Of a DNA stretch of 64,000 bases, positions 56,714 through 64,000 are shown in pieces. Position numbers and translations under genes: made by a program. Under the pieces are notes generated by a model. The model searched no databases, was not told the origin of the DNA, and worked only from the letters and a program-made list of their open reading frames with translations. Source of the stretch: Ruminococcus flavefaciens (GTDB lineage Bacteria > Bacillota > Clostridia > Oscillospirales > Ruminococcaceae); NCBI GenBank assembly GCA_002373775.1, contig DFJW01000114.1:10361-74360 (forward strand), given 5' to 3'. Position 1 is the first letter of the stretch, and each line of letters starts with the position of its first letter.

Positions 56714-58813
56714 ATGAATAAAAGGATCGCTGCGATCGTATCAGCTTCGACACTTGTTATCTCAATGTGCGGATGCGGGAGCAGCAGCAGTTCCAGACGT
56801 GATTTCATATCCGGCAATTCAATAGGAGGAGGTTCACTTGCAGAGACTGTAACAGAGGAGGAAATATCTCCGGATGATGTTACTGCCGAGAATATCACTG
56901 AGGAAACAGAAACAATCCCGGAGGAGACTGAAGCTGTGACCGAACATGTAAGTCCGAGAGAAGTCTTCACATCCGAGCTGGGTACAGAAACAGAAGTAAA
57001 ACAGACTATCCCATTTACTCCTGATCTCAACACTGTGAAAGTGCCTCTTTCAAAACTGATCGAGGAAGGGGACAGGATATCTTCTTTTGATTTTGAGGTG
57101 TATTCTGCCGACGGTTCGGCTATCGGTACATATAAGGGCGGATTCGGCATTTCCGTAAGCGAGGATTGTCCTGCCGGAAAGGACGGCTGGTATCAGTCGC
57201 CGGATTTCGAGATGTATGTGAACTCTTCCTACGCCGACTTTCACTGGGACGTTCCTGCTGAGATCAGGGACTATATACACGAAGGCGGAGACGTCATGAT
57301 AGGATACTGGTGGGGAGGCACTTCAAGTGTGACTATCGACTGCGCTGTATGTACATTCACCCGTTCCCGTGAGTTACCGGTAGACGGTTCTGTGGATCAT
57401 CCGGTAGGCAAGACTTTGAACTGGTCCGGCACTGACAATACTGTCAGCATAAAAGCTTCCGACATACTGCCCGAAGGAGCAGTCCCGCAGGTGATAAGCT
57501 ATAAAGTGACTGCACCGGGAGGAATGAAGAAATTCGTAGGATTCGGCGCTGTAAGTTCCTCTCTCGGTTATAGCAAGTCTGTGGATGCGGGAATGCTGAC
57601 CGACGGTTCACAGGTGACTTATGACTGGTATGTGTCTGACGAAGCCAAAAACCTTGTATCAGAGGATGGTGAGATAATGTTTACATATGGTTGGAGCGAA
57701 CAGCCGACTGTGACGCTGGATTCTGTCACAGTTGTGTATAGTATAGGCAATGCCCCTTCAGTGCCTTCAGGTACTGAACAGAAGACCACCGAAGCTACAG
57801 AGCTTCCTTCAGGATTCCGTTCTGCAAAAGAGATATCTTCAGAGATAAACGTGGGCTGGAATCTTGGCAATACTCTTGAATGTTACAACTATTCCGACTA
57901 TACATCAAATGCAGAGACAGCATGGGGAAATCTCAAGACCACCGAAGCAATGGTGAAGAGCGTTAAGGACGCCGGGTTCAATTCCATACGCATACCTGTG
58001 ACATGGGGAGAGCATATGGACGGCGACACTATCGACCGGGAATGGCTCGACCGCGTACAGGAAGTCGTGGATTACGCATACGATAACGATATGTTCGTAA
58101 TACTGAACATGCACCACGATGACTATATATGGTTTACTCCCAGCGATGCAGATTACGCATCCGACAGCTCAAAGCTCAAGAAGATATGGGAGCAGATAAG
58201 TGCCCGTTTCGGGGATTACGGCGACCGCCTTATATTCGAAGGCATGAACGAGCCGAGAACAGTAGGCAGCCAGAATGAGTGGATGGGCGGAACTTCCGCA
58301 GAAAGATCGGTACTCAACAAGTACACTCAGGACTTTGTCAATACCGTAAGAGCAAGCGGCGGAAACAACGCATACAGAACGCTCATGGTACCTTCATACG
58401 CAGCTTCAGCTGAGACAGCTGCCATAAACGATATGGTAGTACCCTCTGACAGCAATATAATAGTTTCCGTCCACTACTATGCGCCGTGGAAGTTCTCCGA
58501 AGGAAAGAGCACCACATTCGGTGACAGTGAGAAAGCGGAACTTGACCGCAAATTCGCTGAACTCAAACAGAGATTCATCGACAGGGGAACACCTGTGATT
58601 ATAGACGAATTCGGCTGCATCAACGCTGCTGACGCTGCAACTCGTGCTTCATACTATGAATACTATATCCATGCCGCAAAAGCGCAGGGAATAAAGTGCT
58701 TTGTCTGGGACAACGGCGTAAGTTCCGGAAGCGACAGCTACGGTATCTTCAACCGAGGCAGTCTCAAATGGGACAGCACACTGCTGGACGGCATAATGAA
58801 AGGCACAAACTGA
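56714..58813 (+). CDS. Cell-anchored GH5 endoglycanase with two N-terminal beta-sandwich (CBM-like) modules
   Basis: 699 residues. The signal peptide ends in a lipobox-like MCGC (Cys 21), so it is probably a lipoprotein. A Thr/Glu-rich tether runs to about 98. Two related modules (about 99-217 and 225-345) resemble those of the dockerin protein at 5450. The GH5 barrel (about 368-695) has GWNLGNTLE, ILNMHHDDY, the acid/base Glu513 in FEGMNEPR and the nucleophile Glu632 in VIIDEFGCI. The motifs are of the endoglucanase/xyloglucanase/mannanase type of GH5. There is no dockerin, so this enzyme stays on the cell and is outside the cellulosome. Confidence 0.9.
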   Translation: MNKRIAAIVSASTLVISMCGCGSSSSSRRDFISGNSIGGGSLAETVTEEEISPDDVTAENITEETETIPEETEAVTEHVSPREVFTSELGTETEVKQTIPFTPDLNTVKVPLSKLIEEGDRISSFDFEVYSADGSAIGTYKGGFGISVSEDCPAGKDGWYQSPDFEMYVNSSYADFHWDVPAEIRDYIHEGGDVMIGYWWGGTSSVTIDCAVCTFTRSRELPVDGSVDHPVGKTLNWSGTDNTVSIKASDILPEGAVPQVISYKVTAPGGMKKFVGFGAVSSSLGYSKSVDAGMLTDGSQVTYDWYVSDEAKNLVSEDGEIMFTYGWSEQPTVTLDSVTVVYSIGNAPSVPSGTEQKTTEATELPSGFRSAKEISSEINVGWNLGNTLECYNYSDYTSNAETAWGNLKTTEAMVKSVKDAGFNSIRIPVTWGEHMDGDTIDREWLDRVQEVVDYAYDNDMFVILNMHHDDYIWFTPSDADYASDSSKLKKIWEQISARFGDYGDRLIFEGMNEPRTVGSQNEWMGGTSAERSVLNKYTQDFVNTVRASGGNNAYRTLMVPSYAASAETAAINDMVVPSDSNIIVSVHYYAPWKFSEGKSTTFGDSEKAELDRKFAELKQRFIDRGTPVIIDEFGCINAADAATRASYYEYYIHAAKAQGIKCFVWDNGVSSGSDSYGIFNRGSLKWDSTLLDGIMKGTN

Positions 58814-58836
58814 AAAAATGCACAGCCGGATGAACG

Positions 58837-58865
58837 TTGACATTCGGCTGTATGTGTGCTATAAT
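58837..58865 (+). promoter_or_regulatory. Promoter of the polyketide/NRPS-like operon
   Basis: TTGACA (58837-58842), 17 bases, TATAAT (58860-58865), 24 bases after the GH5 stop codon. Confidence 0.85.
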
Positions 58866-58868
58866 AAT

Positions 58869-58907
58869 AAAGATCGATAGTATTCTGACGATATATCGAT
58901 CTTTTTT
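58869..58907 (+). terminator. Terminator-like hairpin just behind the operon promoter
   Basis: AAAGATCGATA (58869-58879) pairs with TATCGATCTTT (58894-58904), followed by TTT. It probably ends the GH5 transcript. Because it starts near the predicted transcript start of the next operon, it would also sit at the 5' end of that mRNA. Confidence 0.65.
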
Positions 58908-58917
58908 AACGCATGCA

Positions 58918-58933
58918 GTTAGCCAATGCTAAC
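58918..58933 (+). promoter_or_regulatory. GTTAG-N6-CTAAC site upstream of the polyketide/NRPS-like operon
   Basis: GTTAG (58918-58922), CCAATG, CTAAC (58929-58933), 17 bases before the start codon. Identical arms and spacing to the sites before feoA and feoB. Confidence 0.7.
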
Positions 58934-58950
58934 AGAAAGGGTATCATATC

Positions 58951-61317
58951 ATGAAAGTAAAAATCGCAGTAATTGGAATGAATTTTCGTTTACCCGGGGC
59001 AGACAGCATAGAACAGCTCCATTGGCTGCTTATGAGAAAGAAGTCAATGATCCGCAGCCTTGATGACAGCAGAATGAGATTTGTCAGCGAGCCCGAAGGA
59101 AAAGAGCGCAGACACGGCTTCATCGAAGATATAGATGCTTTTGACAACTCGTTCTTCTCGGTATCAAATCATGAAGCGCGGATGATGAGTCCGGAAATGC
59201 GTCTCTCGCTGACCTGTGCAGCCGGAGCAGTGCTTGATGCAGGGTATTCGCTCAGAGAAGTCAAAGGGACGAACTGCGGAGTTATCGTCTCCCAGAGCAA
59301 TTCAAACTATAAGCTGGGCATAAAAGAGAGGGACGGTTCATCTCTCATCGGCAGTCTTCCGGCAATGACAGCAGGAAATATCGCATTTCACCTTGATCTC
59401 CGCGGACCTAATCTCTCGCTGTCCAGTGAGTGTGCGTCAACGCTTGTCGCCGTTCATGAAGCAGCGGTAAAGCTGGTGACCGGTCAGGCGGATATGATGC
59501 TGGTAGGAGGCGCTGAGACATCAGATCTCAGCAGGAATACCCTTGCCGAGATAGATGCTTCCGGCATCATATCTCCAAGCGGCACATGCCTGCCGTTCGA
59601 TAAGAAAGCGGACGGGACCATGCCCGGAGAGGGAGCAGGATTCGTACTTCTGAAACGGTATGAAGATGCCGTAAAGGACGGCGACCACATCTACGGCTGC
59701 ATCCTTGCAACGGAACTCAACGGAAACGGCTCAAGATCCGGAAACGTCACAGCTCCAAGTGCCGAAGCACAGGCGGAAGTCATCAGAAAAGCGTGGGCAT
59801 CTGCCGGTGTGACCGGAAGTGATATCACCGAGATAGAGGCACACGGCACATCGACCAGACTTGGCGATCCCGTGGAATTCAACGGCATAAAAAGCTGCGT
59901 AGATGAATTGAAGAGGGACAAGCCGGTATATGTGTCCACTATAAAATCGAATATCGGACATCTCTCAAATATGGCAGGGCTTGCTTCGCTGATAAAGGTG
60001 CTTGCCGGATTTGAGAACAACGTGTTCTATCCGATAGCAGGCACAACGGATATCAAGGAAGAGTTCAGGGCAGACAATGTGAAAATAGCGCTTGAACCCG
60101 TATATTTCAGCAGCACTGCAAAGCGTGTGGCAGGGATCAGTGCTTTCGGATTCAACGGCACTAATGTGCATATCGTGTTGGAAAATATCCCTGTTACCGG
60201 AAGAGTTCCTTCATCAGTGCCTGACAGACGCAATCGCATGGTAAAGATCAGCGTAAAGGATCCGCAGCTCTTTGACGAACATCTGGATGCGGTGTGCAAG
60301 GCACTGCGTACAGGCAGAAAAGATATAAACGATGCGGTCTATACTCTGAACCGCGGACGCGACGACTACAGATACCGCGGCGCAGTTGTCTTTGATGATG
60401 CTGATGAGTGCATACTGAAACTGAGCGGCTGCAAAATGTACGACACCGGTTCGGCGCCTAAGAAGTTCAGCTGCAATGACAGCAGCGCAGCTGATCTGCT
60501 TCGTGAACTTGGCGTGGAGATAGATGAAAACGGCACAGCACTGCCGGAAAATATAAAAGATATCGCAGAGGCAGCAGCGTTCTGTTATGTGAACGGCGCA
60601 GATATCGACTGGGAGAGATACTACAGCGGAGCAGCTTTCAGAAGAGGATCACTTCCGTTCAGGATGATGAAAGAGAAGCATTTCTGGAACGACATGCTGC
60701 GGGAGACCGGAAGTACATCCCGGAAAGCAGATGTCCCGGAGACCGGTGCTGTAAAGGCGGAAACAGTGAGTGAGCCGGCAGCTTCCGCGGTCAGAGCTGA
60801 AGAGAGCAGACCTGTATGCAGCTGCAATGCTGTGGAAAGTGATACAGAAAAGATACTTTTGCAGGAATACCGGAACGCACTTGATGATGATACCATAACC
60901 GGAAATGATCCCATATTCGATCACGGAGCAAATTCCCTGACTGTGATGCGGATCGTGAACAGGCTGGGAGAACTGGGGATAACCGCAGAATATCAGGATT
61001 TCTACAATTATGAGAATGCCCATGACCTTGCTGAGTATTTGGACAGCAAGAATAACGCAACAGCAGAGAAAACCGCTGCAAGCGAGCCGGAGAAGCCGGC
61101 ATCAGACCTTACAGACATCATCCTCAGCGTGTGCCGTGAAGCACTGGAAGATGACAGCATAGGCGCGGATGATCCGCTTTTTGATGCCGGTCTGAATTCT
61201 ATCACCATGATAAGGATAATAGGCAGACTCAGTCAGTACGATATAACCCTTGAAACGGATGATTTTTACGACTACGAGACTGTCAGCGGACTTGCAGGAT
61301 ATTTAGGAGGCAAATGA
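58951..61317 (+). CDS. Acyltransferase-less polyketide synthase: ketosynthase and two carrier domains
   Basis: 788 residues. The ketosynthase (1-410) has an intact Cys-His-His triad: Cys161 (LSLSSECASTLVAVH), His298 (EAHGTSTRLGDP) and His337 (STIKSNIGHLSNMAG). A KS-AT linker-like stretch follows (about 455-490, DAVYTLNRGRDDYRYRGAVV), then with no acyltransferase a segment like the usual post-AT linker (NGADIDWERYYSG, then LPFRMMKEKHFWND at 569-582). Two carrier domains end the protein, with phosphopantetheine Ser662 (DHGANSLTVMR) and Ser750 (DAGLNSITMIR). It probably extends an acyl chain loaded by a separate acyltransferase. First gene of a three-gene operon. The product is unknown. Confidence 0.88.
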   Translation: MKVKIAVIGMNFRLPGADSIEQLHWLLMRKKSMIRSLDDSRMRFVSEPEGKERRHGFIEDIDAFDNSFFSVSNHEARMMSPEMRLSLTCAAGAVLDAGYSLREVKGTNCGVIVSQSNSNYKLGIKERDGSSLIGSLPAMTAGNIAFHLDLRGPNLSLSSECASTLVAVHEAAVKLVTGQADMMLVGGAETSDLSRNTLAEIDASGIISPSGTCLPFDKKADGTMPGEGAGFVLLKRYEDAVKDGDHIYGCILATELNGNGSRSGNVTAPSAEAQAEVIRKAWASAGVTGSDITEIEAHGTSTRLGDPVEFNGIKSCVDELKRDKPVYVSTIKSNIGHLSNMAGLASLIKVLAGFENNVFYPIAGTTDIKEEFRADNVKIALEPVYFSSTAKRVAGISAFGFNGTNVHIVLENIPVTGRVPSSVPDRRNRMVKISVKDPQLFDEHLDAVCKALRTGRKDINDAVYTLNRGRDDYRYRGAVVFDDADECILKLSGCKMYDTGSAPKKFSCNDSSAADLLRELGVEIDENGTALPENIKDIAEAAAFCYVNGADIDWERYYSGAAFRRGSLPFRMMKEKHFWNDMLRETGSTSRKADVPETGAVKAETVSEPAASAVRAEESRPVCSCNAVESDTEKILLQEYRNALDDDTITGNDPIFDHGANSLTVMRIVNRLGELGITAEYQDFYNYENAHDLAEYLDSKNNATAEKTAASEPEKPASDLTDIILSVCREALEDDSIGADDPLFDAGLNSITMIRIIGRLSQYDITLETDDFYDYETVSGLAGYLGGK

Positions 61318-61318
61318 G

Positions 61319-62620
61319 ATGTCACAGTACACGAATGAAAACGACTTCTACCACGATAACAGCGGCGAATACTGGTTCCCTATGGTGGGCTTTCCGGGCT
61401 TCATGCTGAAACTCCATTATGAATTCGGCACCAATCTGAGCATAGCCATGGGTATCAGGGTGAAAGGGCAGCTGTATCCGGAAAGGCTTGAAGCAGCGAT
61501 ACAGAAGCTTTTCTGCCGCCATGATGCTTTCAGGATGGTGTTCCATATCAAAGACGATGCGTTCTATTACAGCATCCTGAAAAAAGTGGATTTCAAGCTT
61601 GAAGTGCTTGATACCATTGGTGACACCGATGATGAGAGGTATTCGTATGCCAAGCAGAAGATAGACGAGGACGCAAGGGACAACATCGACGTTATAGATA
61701 AGCTTTGCGTGAGGTTCAGATGCTGGCGTATAAATGACACTGACCATATAGTATACGTCAACGCACATCATGTCATATACGATGTGGTATCACTTTTCAA
61801 TACAGTCAATGAACTGTTCAGAGAGTATGCAGCTCCTTCGGATGAAAACTGTGAAGACTGCAAACTGGAACTGCATGAGTACTATGCAGGCAAGCAGGCT
61901 CTGCTGAAGGAAAAAGGCGATGAGTACAATAATTACTGGGCTGCTCAGACAGAAGGCTACAGCTGGCTCAAACTTCCTGTACCGTCAGAATCCGTTTCCG
62001 AGGATTCACAGAAACTCTTCCACATTACCCTTGACAGGCAGAAACTGGAGAGAGCGTCAAGAAAAATGAGAGTATCGCCCTTTGCCGTCATTACAGCAGC
62101 ATATCACCTCTGTCTCTATAAGGCATTCGGAGAAAAGGACACGATAATCACATTCGGCTGCGTAGACAGGATAGATCTGAAGAACAAGGACATTGTGGGA
62201 CCGTTGGTCTTAGGTCTGCCGAACAGGATAAAGACAGATCCGGAGGAGAGTTTTGCTTCACTTGTAAAGCGGACTGCAAAAAAGGCACAGGAGAATATGG
62301 GCTACTGTGCGTATGTCCCGCTTCCGGCACAGCTTTCGAGCCAGTTTGCCATAACCTATGCGAATCAGAATTCGCCGGACATAAATGAGAACATGTCCAT
62401 AGTGCTGCCGGATGTGGCGAGAAAATACGAAGACTTCTTCATGCTCTGCGTGAATAATACGGCGCATACCATTGAGATAGATATGCAGTGTGACCTGACA
62501 AGGTATGATCATCACCATGTCCGCTCAATGTTCAACACCATGAGATATGCCCTCATGGAAGCTGACAGAGCTGAAAGCTTTACCATAGATTCGGTTCCTG
62601 ATGAGAATGCGGAGGGATAA
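61319..62620 (+). CDS. Free-standing NRPS-type condensation domain protein
   Basis: 433 residues, one condensation domain and nothing else. The active-site motif is HHVIYDV (150-156), which keeps both His and the Asp of HHxxxDG but has Val in place of Gly. Other condensation features are the N-terminal LSIAMGIRVKGQLYPERLEA segment and the late TFGCVDRIDLKNKDIVGPLV latch region. It should join a carrier-bound acyl chain to an amine or alcohol, or release the chain by condensation. It starts one base after the ketosynthase gene ends, so the two are coupled. No adenylation domain is near, so the acceptor may be a free small molecule. Confidence 0.85.
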   Translation: MSQYTNENDFYHDNSGEYWFPMVGFPGFMLKLHYEFGTNLSIAMGIRVKGQLYPERLEAAIQKLFCRHDAFRMVFHIKDDAFYYSILKKVDFKLEVLDTIGDTDDERYSYAKQKIDEDARDNIDVIDKLCVRFRCWRINDTDHIVYVNAHHVIYDVVSLFNTVNELFREYAAPSDENCEDCKLELHEYYAGKQALLKEKGDEYNNYWAAQTEGYSWLKLPVPSESVSEDSQKLFHITLDRQKLERASRKMRVSPFAVITAAYHLCLYKAFGEKDTIITFGCVDRIDLKNKDIVGPLVLGLPNRIKTDPEESFASLVKRTAKKAQENMGYCAYVPLPAQLSSQFAITYANQNSPDINENMSIVLPDVARKYEDFFMLCVNNTAHTIEIDMQCDLTRYDHHHVRSMFNTMRYALMEADRAESFTIDSVPDENAEG

Positions 62621-62622
62621 TG

Positions 62623-63366
62623 ATGAAAAAGACAGCAGTGATAACAGGAGCGTCCGGCGGTATAGGCAGATCAATAGCCGGACTGTTTGCCGGAGCAGGC
62701 TATTCGCTGTGCCTGTGCTGCTCATCTGAAAAGAAGTGCAGCACTCTGAAAGGCATGGCAGACGGATTCAGAGAAAAATACGGGACAGAAAGCATGATAT
62801 CGGCATTCGATGTTTCGGTAAAAGAGAACTGCATAAAGGCAGTCGGGGATATGTATGAAAGATTCGGCAGCATAGATGTACTTGTGAACAACGCCGGGAT
62901 ATCGGATTTTTCCATGCTTCTCAGCGAAAGCGAGGAGGAGTACCGTAAGGTCATGGCTTCAAACACAGACGGCTGCTTCTTTATGATGCAGGCAGCCGGC
63001 GCGGTCATGAAGAAACAGCACAGCGGAAGCATCGTGAACATCTCATCGGTAGCCGGCCTTAAAGGAAGCCCCGGAGTAGCCGCATATTCAGCTTCAAAAG
63101 CAGCGATAAACGGTCTGACCATGACCGCGGCAGCAGAACTTGCTGTGTCGGGAATAAGAGTAAATGCAGTTGCGCCCGGAATGATAGATGCCGGGATGTC
63201 GGAATCACTGAGTGAAGAGACAAAGCGGATAACTGCAAGGGCTTCTGCAATGAAAAGATACGGCACAGCCGATGAAGTTGCGCAGGCAGTCTATTTCCTT
63301 GCATCACCGGCAGCGTCATACATAACCGGTCAGATACTCCGCGTTGACGGCGGTATGAATATCTGA
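62623..63366 (+). CDS. SDR family oxidoreductase, FabG-like ketoreductase
   Basis: 247 residues. The nucleotide motif is TGASGGIGRSIAG (about 9-21), followed by NNAGISDF, the catalytic Ser of NISSVAG and YSASK, and the C-terminal GQILRVDGGMN. It matches 3-oxoacyl-carrier-protein reductases. ATG 62623 is 6 bases after GGAGGG, and ATG 62620 overlaps the upstream stop and is the alternative. In this operon it probably reduces the beta-keto group made by the ketosynthase. It is last gene before a strong terminator. Confidence 0.9.
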   Translation: MKKTAVITGASGGIGRSIAGLFAGAGYSLCLCCSSEKKCSTLKGMADGFREKYGTESMISAFDVSVKENCIKAVGDMYERFGSIDVLVNNAGISDFSMLLSESEEEYRKVMASNTDGCFFMMQAAGAVMKKQHSGSIVNISSVAGLKGSPGVAAYSASKAAINGLTMTAAAELAVSGIRVNAVAPGMIDAGMSESLSEETKRITARASAMKRYGTADEVAQAVYFLASPAASYITGQILRVDGGMNI

Positions 63367-63394
63367 ACCGCATCCGTAAACTCATAACAGAACA

Positions 63395-63429
63395 AAAGCC
63401 ATAAGGGATGGATGTTCCCTTATGGCTTT
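63395..63429. terminator. Bidirectional terminator ending the polyketide/NRPS-like operon
   Basis: AAAGCCATAAGGGA (63395-63408) pairs perfectly with TCCCTTATGGCTTT (63416-63429) around TGGATGT. It also serves the convergent GH31 gene. Confidence 0.9.
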
Positions 63430-63448
63430 ACTTATTATATAGATCACA

Positions 63449-64000
63449 TCAGCAGATGCGTATGCTGAGTCCCTGTGCGCTTTCCGCAGTGAACGGCTTA
63501 TCAGTGCCGTTTACAGTGACGTTTATCGTATCACCGCAGCGTGCAGCTTTTATTCCGGCAATGAGCACAGCGTCCTTGTCATATACCTTAGCCTCAGCAG
63601 TCCTGCCGTCTTCGAGACCGTAAATAACTATCTTCATATTGTCGGCATAGTCATATTCTGCGTGGTTCTTGTAGTCACCGAAAACGATGATCGAGCCCGG
63701 TTTAGCATACAGAGGCATGCCGAAATAATCGTACTTCTTTGTATACCAGCTTCCGCCTTCAAGCTGTTCGCCGGTCTGGATATCTGTCCAGATTCCGCCC
63801 TTGGGGAGGTAGAAACTGCAAATGCCGTCTTCATTGAAGACAGGAGCAGCGAGAAGCGAGTCACCGAGCATGTACTGCGTATCCACAGGAAGAGCAGCGC
63901 GGTCATAGGCGAAGTCAACGATCATTGCTCTCATCATCGGAACGCCTGTCTTGTGCGTTTCAACTGCATTGGCAAAGAGGTATGGCATAAGTCTGCCCTT
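63449..64000 (-). CDS. GH31 family glycosidase, C-terminal part (gene runs off the window)
   Basis: The last 183 residues of a family 31 enzyme. RLMPYLFANAVETHKTGVPM opens the visible part, followed by MRAMIVDFAYD, QYMLGDSLLAAPVF and the C-terminal beta-domain (GGIWTDIQTGE, YFGMPLYAKPGSIIVF). These regions resemble alpha-xylosidases and alpha-glucosidases of GH31. The catalytic Asp residues lie upstream, outside the window. No signal can be judged because the N-terminus is missing. An alpha-xylosidase role would fit xyloglucan use, but this is a guess. Confidence 0.88.
   Translation of the reverse strand, partial: KGRLMPYLFANAVETHKTGVPMMRAMIVDFAYDRAALPVDTQYMLGDSLLAAPVFNEDGICSFYLPKGGIWTDIQTGEQLEGGSWYTKKYDYFGMPLYAKPGSIIVFGDYKNHAEYDYADNMKIVIYGLEDGRTAEAKVYDKDAVLIAGIKAARCGDTINVTVNGTDKPFTAESAQGLSIRIC

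Overview
This window looks like chromosome from an anaerobic, fibre-degrading Firmicute of the genus Ruminococcus (Oscillospiraceae), closest in style to the cellulosome-making R. flavefaciens / R. champanellensis group. The evidence is a set of secreted proteins with dockerin modules joined by long poly-threonine linkers (GH9 endoglucanase, double PL1 pectate lyase, GH53 galactanase, a non-catalytic binding protein, a leucine-rich-repeat protein and a VanY-type peptidase). Firmicute housekeeping features agree: the rpmG-secE-nusG-rplK order, cdaA-cdaR, a T-box leader and an alpha/beta-type spore protein. Nearly every promoter read here has a -10 close to TATAAT with a 17-base spacer. No rRNA, tRNA, CRISPR array, transposase or integrase was seen.

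Layout. 1-1300: start of the ribosomal protein/secretion operon (minus strand). 1.4-5.2 kb: a small sulfur-handling pair, then cdaA-cdaR for cyclic di-AMP synthesis. 5.4-14.8 kb: three large secreted dockerin proteins and one membrane protein. 14.9-18.6 kb: minus-strand operon lipoprotein-radA-lipoprotein-tmk. 18.7-23.7 kb: two paralogous lipoproteins, then an asparagine-specific T-box controlling asnS, a lipoprotein and asnA. 23.7-29.3 kb: GH53 galactanase and two convergent ECF sigma/anti-sigma-like pairs. 29.4-33.6 kb: an overlapping operon of two M42 peptidases, a GNAT acetyltransferase and a methionine gamma-lyase-like enzyme. 33.6-40.1 kb: a sugar-sensing block (solute-binding lipoprotein, a LacI-type-sensor/GGDEF fusion, a LacI regulator, a DUF5662 protein). 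40.3-46.8 kb: GH9 cellulase, a third sigma/anti-sigma-like pair and a leucine-rich-repeat dockerin protein. 46.8-53.0 kb: a His-rich zinc/cadmium P-type ATPase under an ArsR-type operator, a sugar-nucleotide dehydratase, a spore protein and a zinc-ribbon membrane protein. 53.2-56.6 kb: ferrous iron uptake (feoA-feoA-feoB-small Cys-rich protein). 56.7-58.8 kb: cell-anchored GH5 glycanase. 58.9-63.4 kb: a three-gene polyketide/nonribosomal-peptide-like operon. The window ends inside a GH31 glycosidase.

The most striking observation is an identical interrupted palindrome, GTTAG-N6-CTAAC, just upstream of feoA, of feoB and of the three-gene operon at 58951-63366. That operon encodes a ketosynthase with two carrier domains and no acyltransferase, a free-standing condensation domain and a ketoreductase. 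Sharing a site with the iron uptake genes suggests that this very small assembly line is controlled by iron or another metal and may make a metal-related or iron-stress metabolite. This is inference from sequence only.
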